Origin: CAVQJU01 sp963712905 | Lineage (GTDB): Bacteria > Acidobacteriota > Vicinamibacteria > Vicinamibacterales > CAVVIG01 | Assembly (NCBI GenBank): GCA_963712905.1 | Contig: CAVQJU010000007.1 | Span: 372,001 to 436,000 of the forward strand | Direction of reading: 5' to 3' | Length of the DNA stretch: 64,000 bases | Shown here: positions 45,475 through 53,224 of the stretch, one piece after another | How positions within the stretch are numbered: the stretch's first letter is position 1 | Layout of the letters: each line of letters begins with the position of its first letter | The notes under the pieces: generated by a model | Database searches by the model: none | What the model was told of the DNA's origin: nothing | The model's input: the letters and a program-made list of their open reading frames with translations, nothing else | Position numbers and translations under genes: made by a program

Positions 45475-45529
45475 CGTAGCGTCTGCCTTCAGGCGGACGG
45501 CGAACGTCCGGCTGAAGCCGGACGCTACG
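45475..45529. repeat. REP-like palindromic element (full copy)
   Basis: CGTAGCGTCTGCCTTCAGGC GGACG followed by CGTCCGGCTGAAGCCGGACG CTACG: two stems in tandem, the second identical over 25 bases to 12504-12528. The element is bounded by CGTAG at the left and CTACG at the right, which are themselves complementary, so the whole 55 bases can fold as one structure with two inner stems. Confidence 0.8.
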
Positions 45530-45545
45530 ATCGTCAAACCTGCCA

Positions 45546-46259
45546 ATGAACAAAGATCAGGCCACGGAACACCTCCGCTTCGCCCAGGAGCTCGGCGTCG
45601 CCGGAGTCAGCCGCGATCCGCTCTGGCGGGCACGAGCGGTTGAAACCACTCCGATCGCGGCGCCGCCCGCCGAGGTGCGGCCGGTGACGATCGCCCTGAC
45701 GCCGGTCGAGAGCCTCGCCGCCATCCGCACCGATATCGGCGACTGCACCCGCTGCAAGCTCCACACGCTGGGGCGCACGCAGGTGGTGTTCGGCGTCGGC
45801 AACCCCGAAGCCGACCTGATGTTCGTCGGCGAGGCTCCGGGGCGCGACGAAGATCAGCAGGGCTTTCCGTTCGTCGGCCGCGCGGGGCAGCTCCTGACGA
45901 AGATTATCGAAGCCATCGCGCTCAAGCGCGAGGATGTCTACATCGCCAACGTCATCAAGTGCCGCCCGCCCGAGAACCGGAATCCCGAGCCGGACGAAGT
46001 CGAAACCTGCGAGCCGTTCCTCTTCCGGCAGATCGACGTCATCAAGCCGAAGGTGATCGTCGCGCTCGGCAAGTTCGGCGCGCAGACGCTGCTGCGGACG
46101 CTCGATCCGATTTCGCGGCTCCGAGGCCGCGTGTTCGAGTACCGCGGCGCGAAGCTGATCCCGACGTTTCACCCCGCGTACCTGCTGAGGAACCCGTCTT
46201 CGAAGCGTGAAGTCTGGGAAGACATGAAGCTGGTGCGAAGGCTCCTCTCGGAAACTTAG
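45546..46259 (+). CDS. uracil-DNA glycosylase, family 4 (4Fe-4S)
   Basis: 237 residues. Removes uracil from DNA in base-excision repair. The iron-sulfur cysteines are C75 and C78 (DCTRCKL) with two later ones in VIKCRPPENRNP and VETCEPF; motif A GEAPGRDEDQQGFPFVGRAGQLL and motif B HPAYLLRN are complete, as in thermophilic and many mesophilic family-4 enzymes. The N-terminal 60 residues are an extra, probably flexible, extension. Start ATG at 45546. Its stop codon lies at the start of a repeat island. Confidence 0.92.
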   Translation: MNKDQATEHLRFAQELGVAGVSRDPLWRARAVETTPIAAPPAEVRPVTIALTPVESLAAIRTDIGDCTRCKLHTLGRTQVVFGVGNPEADLMFVGEAPGRDEDQQGFPFVGRAGQLLTKIIEAIALKREDVYIANVIKCRPPENRNPEPDEVETCEPFLFRQIDVIKPKVIVALGKFGAQTLLRTLDPISRLRGRVFEYRGAKLIPTFHPAYLLRNPSSKREVWEDMKLVRRLLSET

Positions 46260-46359
46260 AACTTAGAAGTAAGAAGTTAGAACTCGGACTGAAACGCAGA
46301 GCCATGACCTATCCTGTCATTCTTCAGTTCTAACTTCTAAGTTCTGAGTTCTAACTTCA
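46251..46359. repeat. short-unit repeat island (TTAGAAGT unit), facing arms
   Basis: Left arm 46251-46286 (ACTTAGAACTTAGAAGTAAG AAGTTAGAACTC) and right arm 46325-46359 (AGTTCTAACTTCTAAGTTCT GAGTTCTAACTTC) are reverse complements with few mismatches, separated by about 38 bases. The left arm covers the stop codon of the uracil-DNA glycosylase, the right arm ends 5 bases before the priA start. It is the most AT-rich stretch of this region. Confidence 0.8.
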
Positions 46360-46364
46360 AACCT

Positions 46365-48584
46365 GTGCTAATCCACGTCGCCGTTCCGGTCCCATCGCTG
46401 GGTCTCCTGACCTATCGCGTTCCGGAGAACCTGCCGCGCCCTCCGGTGGGCGCGAGGGTCGTCGTGCCCCTGGGATCCCGAGTCGTCACGGGCATCGTCA
46501 TGGATGACGCGCCCGAGACGACGGTCGCCGCGGGCGACGTGAAGGCGGTCATGCAGGTCCTCGACGAGCACGCATTCGTGCCGATCGAGGTCGTCGAACT
46601 GGCGCGCTGGACGGCCGAGTACTACGCGGCTGGACCGGGCGACACGATCACCGCGGTCCTGCCGCCCAAGGCTCGCGGCGGCCGCGCCGACGCGCACAAG
46701 ACGATGCGGGTGGCGACGGCGACGGTGGCGGGTCTCGAGAGCCTTGCCGCCGGCACGCTGAAGGCCAGGCAGCTCGAGGCGATGGAGCTGCTCGCCGGCG
46801 CCCCCGGCGGTCTCGGGACACCCGAACTTGCCGAGAGGGGCATCGCGGCCGACGTCGTCTCCCGTCTCGTCCGTGGCGGGCTCGTGAGCATCCGGCAGGA
46901 GCGCGTGGATCGGGATCCGTTCGACACCTCGTCCATCGAGGTCGCGGCCTTCGATCCCGGCCGGCGGCTGACGCACGAACAGGAAGCGGCGCTCAAGCGC
47001 CTGCGGGCGCTGGCCGATTCGCAGGCGTTTCACGTCGCGCTCGTGCACGGGGTGACGGGCAGCGGCAAGACGGAGGTCTACCTGCGGCTGTCGGCTGCCG
47101 TGCGCGACGCCGGGCGCCGCGTGCTGATGCTCGTGCCCGAGATCGCGCTCACGCCGGCCATGGTCGCGCAGTTCCGCGGAGCGTTCGGCGAGCGCGTGGC
47201 CGTGCAGCACAGCGCCCTTTCCGACGGCGAGCGCCACGACCAGTGGCAGCGGATCCGGCGCGGCGACATCGACGTCGTCGTCGGCACGCGGTCGGCCGTC
47301 TTCGCGCCGCTCGAGCGCGTCGGCCTGATCATCGTGGACGAGGAGCACGACGGGTCGTACAAGCAGGAGGAGAGCCCGCGGTACCACGGCCGCGACGTGG
47401 CCATCGTGCGCGGCCAGCGCGCGGGCGCGCTGGTGGTCCTCGGGTCGGCGACGCCGTCGATGGAGAGCGGCTACAACGCCAGCACCGGCCGCTACGAGCG
47501 CGTCGTCCTCGAGCGTCGTGTGCTCGACCGGCCGCTTGCGGCCGTGAAGGTCGTGGACATGCGCGAAGAGTTCGCCGCCGAAGGGCCGGACCTGGTGCTG
47601 AGCCGCGCACTCAGCCAGGCCCTGGCGCTGCGCCTGGAGCGCCGCGAGCAGGCGCTCGTGCTGCTGAACCGCCGGGGCTTTGCCACGGCCGTCTTCTGCC
47701 GCCAGTGCGCGGGCACGATGGACTGTCCCAACTGCAGCGTGTCGCTGGTCGTGCACGGCGAAGGCGTGTCGCGGCGAGCGCGCTGCCACTACTGCAACTA
47801 CGCCGCGCGCGTGCCGGCCGTCTGCACGCTCTGCGCCGGCCCGTTTCTCGACCAGACGGGCTTCGGCACCGAGCGCGTGGAGCTCGAGGTGCGAAAAGCC
47901 TGCCCGGGCGCCAGGGTCGCCCGGCTCGATCGCGACGCCATCCGCCGCAAAGGGTCGCTGACGGCGCTGCTCGGGAGGTTTGCGGCCGGCGAGATCGACG
48001 TGCTGGTCGGCACGCAGATGATCGCCAAGGGTCACGACTTCCCGCGCGTGACGCTCGTCGGCGTCGTCTCGGCCGACGTCGGGCTGGGGCTCGCCGATTT
48101 TCGAGCGTCGGAGCGCACCTTTCAACTCCTCACGCAAGTCGTCGGGCGCGCGGGGCGCGGTGAGCGTCCCGGCGAGGCGATCGTCCAGACGCTCTATCCC
48201 GATCACTACAGCGTGCAGCTGGCGTGCCGGCAGGATTACGCGGCCTTCTTCGAACGGGAGATCGAGTTCCGCCGCCAGATGCGCTATCCGCCGCTGGTGT
48301 CGATGATCAACATCGTCGTCCGCTCACGGACGTTTGCCGGCGCGATGGACGAGGCATCCGGGATTGCGGAGCGGATGCGGGGCGACGCCGAACGCGACGG
48401 CCTGAAGGTGCTCGGCCCGGCGCCGGCGCCGATCGGCAGGCTGCGCGGCGAATACCGGGCGCAGTTAATGATCAAAGGCGCGCACCGGAAGCGCATGCGC
48501 GAAGCCCTGCAGGCCGCGATCGCCGCACGGCCCGAGCTGCAGCGGCGTGTCCTCGTCGACGTCGATCCGATCAGCGTTCTCTAG
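46365..48584 (+). CDS. priA: primosomal protein N' (replication restart helicase PriA)
   Basis: 739 residues, starting at GTG 46365. 3'-5' helicase that reloads the replisome at stalled forks. The N-terminal DNA-binding domain (VAVPVPSLGLLTYRVPENL) is followed by Walker A GVTGSGKTEVY, Walker B VDEEHDGSYK, GSATPSMES and the zinc-binding set CRQCAG, CPNCS, CHYCNY, CTLCAG that sits inside the helicase core; motif V/VI VGTQMIAKGHDFP and VGRAGRG follow. All eight cysteines are present. Its stop lies inside the left arm of a repeat island. Confidence 0.95.
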   Translation: MLIHVAVPVPSLGLLTYRVPENLPRPPVGARVVVPLGSRVVTGIVMDDAPETTVAAGDVKAVMQVLDEHAFVPIEVVELARWTAEYYAAGPGDTITAVLPPKARGGRADAHKTMRVATATVAGLESLAAGTLKARQLEAMELLAGAPGGLGTPELAERGIAADVVSRLVRGGLVSIRQERVDRDPFDTSSIEVAAFDPGRRLTHEQEAALKRLRALADSQAFHVALVHGVTGSGKTEVYLRLSAAVRDAGRRVLMLVPEIALTPAMVAQFRGAFGERVAVQHSALSDGERHDQWQRIRRGDIDVVVGTRSAVFAPLERVGLIIVDEEHDGSYKQEESPRYHGRDVAIVRGQRAGALVVLGSATPSMESGYNASTGRYERVVLERRVLDRPLAAVKVVDMREEFAAEGPDLVLSRALSQALALRLERREQALVLLNRRGFATAVFCRQCAGTMDCPNCSVSLVVHGEGVSRRARCHYCNYAARVPAVCTLCAGPFLDQTGFGTERVELEVRKACPGARVARLDRDAIRRKGSLTALLGRFAAGEIDVLVGTQMIAKGHDFPRVTLVGVVSADVGLGLADFRASERTFQLLTQVVGRAGRGERPGEAIVQTLYPDHYSVQLACRQDYAAFFEREIEFRRQMRYPPLVSMINIVVRSRTFAGAMDEASGIAERMRGDAERDGLKVLGPAPAPIGRLRGEYRAQLMIKGAHRKRMREALQAAIAARPELQRRVLVDVDPISVL

Positions 48585-48760
48585 GTCCGAGAGGTCCGAA
48601 AGGTCCGAAAGGTCCCAGAGGTCCGAAAGGTCCAAAGGGTCCGACGCGGCTGAACGGCGGCTCGCTGGACCTCTTGGACTCCTCGGACCTCTCGGACCTC
48701 TCGGACCTTTCGGACCCCTCGGACCTTTCGGACCCCTCGGACCTCTTGGACCTGTTGTTA
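48579..48760. repeat. short-unit repeat island (GGTCCGA(A/G)A unit), facing arms
   Basis: Left arm 48579-48647 repeats AGGTCCGAAAGGTCCGAG in 9-base steps; right arm 48660-48760 repeats TCGGACCTCTCGGACCTT as its reverse complement with about eleven 9-base units. Long and clean, it fills the gap between convergent priA and the site-2 protease and includes both stop codons' surroundings. Because 9 is a multiple of 3, both strands read as open low-complexity frames (GPLGPFGP, ERSERSQRS); these are not genes. Confidence 0.85.
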
Positions 48761-49705
48761 TCGTCCAATGATGTCCGAGATCGGCGACGCCGAGAACGAG
48801 AGCACGAAGATCGCCAGCGCGAACACGGCCAGCCAGATACGCACGCGATCGAGCGGGGCGTCCTCGTCGATCACGGGCGGGTGCCGTGGTCCAAAGGTGA
48901 AGATCATGATCGTCATCATGATGGTCAGGCCCATCCAGACGATCGAGTAGTACGACAGCGCCGCCGCCGCAACCAGCGTCGCCAGCGTGACCCACGACGA
49001 CCGGCGTCCGAGCAGGGCGTACGACAGATGGCCGCCGTCCAACTGGCCGGCGGGGAAGAGGTTCCAGACCGTCGCCAGCAGGCCAAACCATGCGGCGAAC
49101 GCCATCGGGTGCATGTTGATCGAATAGCCGTCCGGCACAGCGCCCCAGATCAGGTACGCCGCCATCTTGAAGAGCAGCGGCTCCCCGAGATTCTGGCCGA
49201 CGAAATCGGGCGGGACCGCCGCGACGTGGGACATGGCGACGCCGATGAACATCGCCGGCACCGCGACCAGGAAACCGGCGATCGGGCCGGCGATGCCGAT
49301 GTCGAAGAGCATGTGCTTCCGGGGGATCGGTTCGCGGATTCGAATAACCGCTCCCAGCGTCCCGCTGATGGAGAGGAACGGGAACGGAATGAAGAACGGC
49401 AGCGACGCATCGACGTCATAATAGCGGCAGGCGAAGTAGTGCCCCAGCTCGTGGCAACCCAGGATGCCGATGATCGTGGCGCTGTACCAGAGACCCCTCG
49501 TGAAGAACACCACCAGGGGTCCGGCCACGGCTCGAGCCGGCAGGTAGTCCGCCTGGAACGCCGCGTAGTGAAGGGCGCCGACAAACGTGGTCGACGCCAC
49601 GGTCAGCACGAACAGTAGTACGTGCAGCCAGACGCGGTCCTGAAACTTGGGCCGCGGTTGCCAGCTGAACTCTGGCGCTGGAATCGGTTCCTGGAGAGGG
49701 TCCAC
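48758..49705 (-). CDS. site-2 protease family (M50) membrane metalloprotease
   Basis: 315 residues with six or seven membrane helices. The zinc motif HELGH (CHELGHYFACRYY) and the second metal site NLFPAGQLDGGH (the NPxPxxxLDGG variant) are complete. Domain content ends there, without PDZ or CBS domains. Proteins of this form are common in Acidobacteria and Deinococcus-Thermus; they cleave membrane substrates but the target is unknown. Start GTG at 49705 lies directly at the stop of the HU gene (0 bases between), so the pair is one transcript. Confidence 0.9.
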   Translation of the reverse strand: MDPLQEPIPAPEFSWQPRPKFQDRVWLHVLLFVLTVASTTFVGALHYAAFQADYLPARAVAGPLVVFFTRGLWYSATIIGILGCHELGHYFACRYYDVDASLPFFIPFPFLSISGTLGAVIRIREPIPRKHMLFDIGIAGPIAGFLVAVPAMFIGVAMSHVAAVPPDFVGQNLGEPLLFKMAAYLIWGAVPDGYSINMHPMAFAAWFGLLATVWNLFPAGQLDGGHLSYALLGRRSSWVTLATLVAAAALSYYSIVWMGLTIMMTIMIFTFGPRHPPVIDEDAPLDRVRIWLAVFALAIFVLSFSASPISDIIGR

Positions 49706-49975
49706 TTACCCGATGTTCTGGAGATCTTTGCCCGGCTTGAAACGGATTGTCCTTCCCGGCGGGATGCGCACTTCCTTGCCGGTGCGGGGATTGCGGCCGA
49801 TGCCGCGCTTGCGCGGCTTCACCTGGAACACGCCGAATCCGCGAAGTTCAATCCTTTCGCCACGTTGCATGGAGGTCCGCATCGCGTCGAACACCGCGTC
49901 GACCGCCACCTCGGCCTTAACCTTGGTGATGTCGGCGATTTTCGACACTTCGTTGACGATGTCGACCTTGATCAT
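49706..49975 (-). CDS. HU/IHF-family DNA-binding protein
   Basis: 89 residues from the ATG at 49975 (IKVDIVNEVSKIADITKVKAEVAVDAVF); AGGAG lies at the right distance, and a longer frame has no such site. The DNA-binding beta arm contains GRNPRTGKEVRIPPGRTIRFKPGKDL, with the RNPxTG of the family. Histone-like protein that bends and compacts DNA. The promoter (TTGACA-17-TATAGT) lies about 30 bases upstream, between it and the divergent der gene. Confidence 0.94.
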   Translation of the reverse strand: MIKVDIVNEVSKIADITKVKAEVAVDAVFDAMRTSMQRGERIELRGFGVFQVKPRKRGIGRNPRTGKEVRIPPGRTIRFKPGKDLQNIG

Positions 49976-50003
49976 GCTTATGGTCTCCTGCGTGTTGCTA
50001 AAT

Positions 50004-50032
50004 ACTATAGATACTGACACTTACGCTGTCAA
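50004..50032 (-). promoter_or_regulatory. consensus sigma-70 promoter of the HU gene
   Basis: On the minus strand TTGACA (50032-50027) is followed after 17 bases by TATAGT (50009-50004). The -35 is perfect and the -10 is one base off, in keeping with the high expression expected of HU. The start point would be near 49997, giving a leader of about 22 bases. Confidence 0.85.
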
Positions 50033-50047
50033 GGCTGAGGCTAAGTG

Positions 50048-51580
50048 ATGGCGAGGAAGACCGCGTCTGTTGTGCTGGTCGGTCGTCCCAACGTGGGGAA
50101 GTCCACGTTGTTCAACCGGATGACTGGCAAAAGGCAGGCGATCGTCGCGCCGCTGCCCGGCACGACGCGTGATTCGCTCGAGCGGAGCGTCACGTGGCGC
50201 ACGACGACCTTCAACCTGTTCGACACAGGAGGTTTGTACGGCGCGAGCGAGGATCCACTTCACGAACTCGTCGTCGTCCAGGGGAAGCGGGCCATCGAGG
50301 GAGCGGACCTGCTGGTCTTCGTGGCGGATGGCCGGGAGGGTCTGGTCGGCGGGGACGAGACAATCGCCACCGAGCTGCGCGCGACGGGCCGGCCTGTTCT
50401 GCTGGCCGTGAACAAGTTCGACGACAAGCGCGCGCGCAACGGCACGCTCGAGTTCTACCGGCTCGGCATCGATCCAGTCTTCGAGATCTCGGCCGAGCAC
50501 GGCCTGGGCGTCGCCGAGCTGATGGATGCGATTGTGGAGAGGCTGGAGGCTGGAGGCTGGAGGCCGGAGGCCGGATCTCAGGATCCCAGCGCTTCAGAAG
50601 GCTCTTCCCCAGACCCTAACCTCCAACCTCCAACCTCTCCGGAGACCGGTGTCGCCTTCGTCGGGCGGCCCAACGTCGGCAAGTCGTCGCTCGTGAATCG
50701 TTTGCTCCGCGAGGAGCGCGTGCTGGTGAGCGACATGCCGGGCACGACGCGCGACGCGATCGACAGCCCGCTCGTCTGGCACCGGCGGCGCTTCCGGATT
50801 GTCGACACGGCCGGGATGCGGCGGCCCGGCAAGGTATCGGGCGGCGGGCCGGTGGAGATGGTGAGCGTGGCCGGCGCAAAGCGGGCGATCTTCGACGCGG
50901 ACGTCGTGGTCCTGGTGATTGACGCGGCCGCAGGCGCGAGCGATCAGGATGCGGCCATCGGCGGGGAGGCGGACCGCGCGGGACGCGGCATCGTCATCGT
51001 CGCGAACAAGTGGGACCTCGTGAAGGATCGCGGCCCGGACTACTCGACCGTGTTCGACGAGGCCACGCGGCACGGGATGCGGTTCCTCGACTACGCGCCC
51101 ATCCTGCACATCTCGGCCATGACTGGCGAGCGGACGCCGAAGGTCCTCGAAACGATCGACAAGATCGCACACACGAGGCGGATACGCGTGCCCACGCCGG
51201 AGCTCAACAAGTTTGTCGAAGCCGTGACCGCCGCGAATCCGCCCGTGAGCCCAGGCAGAACACACGTCCGCATTCTCTACGCGGCGCAGATCGGCGTGGC
51301 GCCGCCGTCGTTTGTCTTCTTCACCAACGTCGCCACGACGCTCCATTTCTCGTACGAGCGGTTCCTCGTGAACAAGCTGCGCGAGAAGTTCGGGTTCGTC
51401 GGGACGCCGATCCGCATCCAGGTACGGCGGCGCGCGAAGGGGGGCGGGCCCCGAAAGGCGCGGCCGGCGCGAACGTCAGGAGGGGGCGGGAAGGCCGGAG
51501 GCGTCAAGAGCGCCGGACAGGCCGGCAGGATTAGACGGGCCAGAAAGGCGGCAAACGCAAGAAGGTCAAGAAAGACGTAA
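50048..51580 (+). CDS. der: ribosome-assembly GTPase Der (EngA)
   Basis: 510 residues with two GTPase domains and a KH-like C-terminal domain. G1 domain: GRPNVGKSTLFNRM, PLPGTTRDS, DTGG, NKFD. G2 domain: GRPNVGKSSLVNRLL, PGTTRDAID, DTAGMRRPGKV, NKWDL. The KH domain has TPELNKFVEAV .. PPSFVFFTNVATTLHFSYERFLVNKLREKFGFVGTPI. Der is essential for 50S assembly. Two oddities: a repeat island encodes residues about 163-198 in the linker between G1 and G2 (RLEAGGWRPEAG .. NLQPPTSPET), and the C-terminus has a 45-residue Gly/Ala/Arg/Lys tail. ATG at 50048 is preferred to GTG at 50045. Confidence 0.94.
   Translation: MARKTASVVLVGRPNVGKSTLFNRMTGKRQAIVAPLPGTTRDSLERSVTWRTTTFNLFDTGGLYGASEDPLHELVVVQGKRAIEGADLLVFVADGREGLVGGDETIATELRATGRPVLLAVNKFDDKRARNGTLEFYRLGIDPVFEISAEHGLGVAELMDAIVERLEAGGWRPEAGSQDPSASEGSSPDPNLQPPTSPETGVAFVGRPNVGKSSLVNRLLREERVLVSDMPGTTRDAIDSPLVWHRRRFRIVDTAGMRRPGKVSGGGPVEMVSVAGAKRAIFDADVVVLVIDAAAGASDQDAAIGGEADRAGRGIVIVANKWDLVKDRGPDYSTVFDEATRHGMRFLDYAPILHISAMTGERTPKVLETIDKIAHTRRIRVPTPELNKFVEAVTAANPPVSPGRTHVRILYAAQIGVAPPSFVFFTNVATTLHFSYERFLVNKLREKFGFVGTPIRIQVRRRAKGGGPRKARPARTSGGGGKAGGVKSAGQAGRIRRARKAANARRSRKT
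50536..50640. repeat. short-unit repeat island (GGCTGGA unit) inside der
   Basis: Left arm 50536-50574 (GGAGAGGCTGGAGGCTGGAG GCTGGAGGCCGGAGG) and right arm 50615-50640 (CCTAACCTCCAACCTCCAAC CTCTCC) face each other across 40 bases. The total is in frame with der and replaces the normal short linker of the protein. Confidence 0.8.
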
Positions 51581-51600
51581 ACTACCTAAGGCCTAAGTTC

Positions 51601-51717
51601 TGCGCCACTCGCAGGACGCGGGGGACCCAGGTTCTTGGGGCGTATCGGCGTGAGAGCGCCGGCGGACACTTCCGAGTCCGAGCCCGTCAGCTAACCCCGC
51701 CGGCGCGACACGGAAGC
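51601..51717 (+). promoter_or_regulatory. c-di-AMP riboswitch (ydaO/yuaA type)
   Basis: Recognised by the conserved core GCGGGGGACCCA (51618-51629), TTGGGGCG (51635-51642) and CCGAGCCCGTCAGCTAACC (51678-51696), which are almost identical to the B. subtilis ydaO aptamer. P1 is GCGCC (51602-51606) with GGCGC (51702-51706). P7 is CTTCCG (51669-51674) with CGGAAG (51711-51716). The 3' strand of P7 holds GGAAG, the only Shine-Dalgarno-like sequence of the next gene (GTG at 51722, 5 bases on), so ligand binding should hide it and turn translation off. GCGCCGGCGG (51656-51665) can also pair fully with 51697-51706, an alternative helix that would compete with P1. No T tract is present, so control is probably translational. 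Confidence 0.88.
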
Positions 51718-51721
51718 GTTT

Positions 51722-53224
51722 GTGAATACCACCTCTCGCTTGCGGCGCGGGACGACACGCGACGTCGTTCACGCTCTCGGTTCACTGGCCGCCGTGGCGG
51801 CCGTGACCATTGCCTACGCGCGCTGGCTCCACGTCGGCAATGCGACGACCGTCGCACTCAGCTTCCTCCTGATCGTCCTCGTGGCTGCGGCGACATCCCG
51901 CCTGTGGGTGGCGGGGCTGACGTCGCTCGTCTCGATGATCTGCTTCAACTTCTTCTTCCTGCCGCCGGTCGGGACGCTGACGATCGCGGACCCGCAGAAC
52001 TGGGTCGCCCTGCTCGCCTTCATCGCCGTCAGCCTGGTGGCGAGCAACCTGTCCTCGGTGGCTCGGGCCGGCCGCGACGAAGCGCTTTCCAGGCGCGATG
52101 AGGTCGCGCGGCTGTTCGATCTCAGCCGAGATGTCCTCCTGATCACCCACAGCGACGAGGCGATTGCGCCGCTGGCCCAGCTCGTCGCCCGGCGGTTTGC
52201 ACTGGACTACGTCGCCATCTGTCTGCCACAGGGCGATGGATGGCGCGTGGTGGAGGCCGGCTCGTCGACGCTGTTAGTCGACCGGGCTCGTTTGGGGCCG
52301 GCGATGGCCTTGCCAGACGGGCACCGGACGATCGACGTCGGTGGCCATCCGGTCCGGCTGGTCCCGCTGCGTTTTGGGGCGAGGGTGGTCGGGCTGCTGG
52401 CCGTTGCCGGGCGGCCTGTCGAAGCCGGGACGCTGGACGCGCTCGGTGGGATTGTGGCGATAGCCATGGAGCGCGCGCAGTTCCTGGAGGAGCGAAAGGC
52501 GTCAGAGCTGTCGCGACGCAGCGAGGAACTGAAGTCGGCGCTCCTGGCGTCGATCGCGCACGATCTGCGGACGCCCCTGACGGCGATTCGGGTGGCCGCG
52601 ACGAACCTCCAGGCCTCGTGGCCGAACGACGGGGAGCGGCGGGAGCAGAGCGCGCTGGTCGTGGCGGAAGTCGAACGCCTCAATCGCCTGTTCCACAACA
52701 TTCTCGAGATGGCCCGCATCGACGCCGGCTCGATCGGCACGGACCTGCGCTGGGTCGACCCGTCGGAAATCGTCGAGGCGGCCCGCGATCAGATCGGCCA
52801 CGCACTCGATCGGCACGCCTTCTCGACCGCCGTCGAATCGGATCGTCTGGTGCGCGTCGATCCGCGTCTGACGGCAAGCGCGCTGGCGCACCTGCTCGAG
52901 AACGCCGCACAGTACACGCCGCCGGGTTGCCGGGTGAGGGTCGATGCCGCTGTGACGGCCGAGGGGCTCACTCTGACCGTGCGCGATCGCGGTCCTGGCG
53001 TGACCGCACAGGATCTGCCGCACCTCTTCGAGCGCTTCTACCGCGGCTCGGAGGCTGCGCCGCGCGCCGGCGGGACCGGGATGGGGCTGGCGATCGCCCG
53101 TGGCCTGCTCGCGGCCGAGGGCGGACGCATCACGGCCGAAAACTGTCCAGACGGCGGCGCCCGGCTTACCATCGTTATTCCCGCCCAGACGCGGGCCGCA
53201 GCCATCGTGGAGCACGTCACATGA
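51722..53224 (+). CDS. KdpD-like sensor histidine kinase lacking the KdpD/USP N-terminus
   Basis: 500 residues. Starts directly with the four-helix DUF4118 membrane module (GSLAAVAAVTIAYARWLHVGN .. MICFNFFFLPPVGTLTIADPQNW), then a GAF domain (about 125-255), HisKA with H280 in LLASIAHDLRTPLTA and a HATPase (LENAAQYTPPGC, DRGPGV, GGTGMGLAI). The classic KdpD has about 400 more N-terminal residues (KdpD and Usp domains, which bind c-di-AMP in Firmicutes); these are absent. It would phosphorylate KdpE, encoded next with an ATGA overlap. Start GTG at 51722, directly behind a c-di-AMP riboswitch that could replace the missing ligand-sensing domain. Confidence 0.9.
   Translation: MNTTSRLRRGTTRDVVHALGSLAAVAAVTIAYARWLHVGNATTVALSFLLIVLVAAATSRLWVAGLTSLVSMICFNFFFLPPVGTLTIADPQNWVALLAFIAVSLVASNLSSVARAGRDEALSRRDEVARLFDLSRDVLLITHSDEAIAPLAQLVARRFALDYVAICLPQGDGWRVVEAGSSTLLVDRARLGPAMALPDGHRTIDVGGHPVRLVPLRFGARVVGLLAVAGRPVEAGTLDALGGIVAIAMERAQFLEERKASELSRRSEELKSALLASIAHDLRTPLTAIRVAATNLQASWPNDGERREQSALVVAEVERLNRLFHNILEMARIDAGSIGTDLRWVDPSEIVEAARDQIGHALDRHAFSTAVESDRLVRVDPRLTASALAHLLENAAQYTPPGCRVRVDAAVTAEGLTLTVRDRGPGVTAQDLPHLFERFYRGSEAAPRAGGTGMGLAIARGLLAAEGGRITAENCPDGGARLTIVIPAQTRAAAIVEHVT

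Noticed and set aside
48547..48771. Collagen-like GPLGPFGP and SER-rich open frames on both strands
   Set aside because: They are translations of the 9-base repeat island, whose unit length is a multiple of three.
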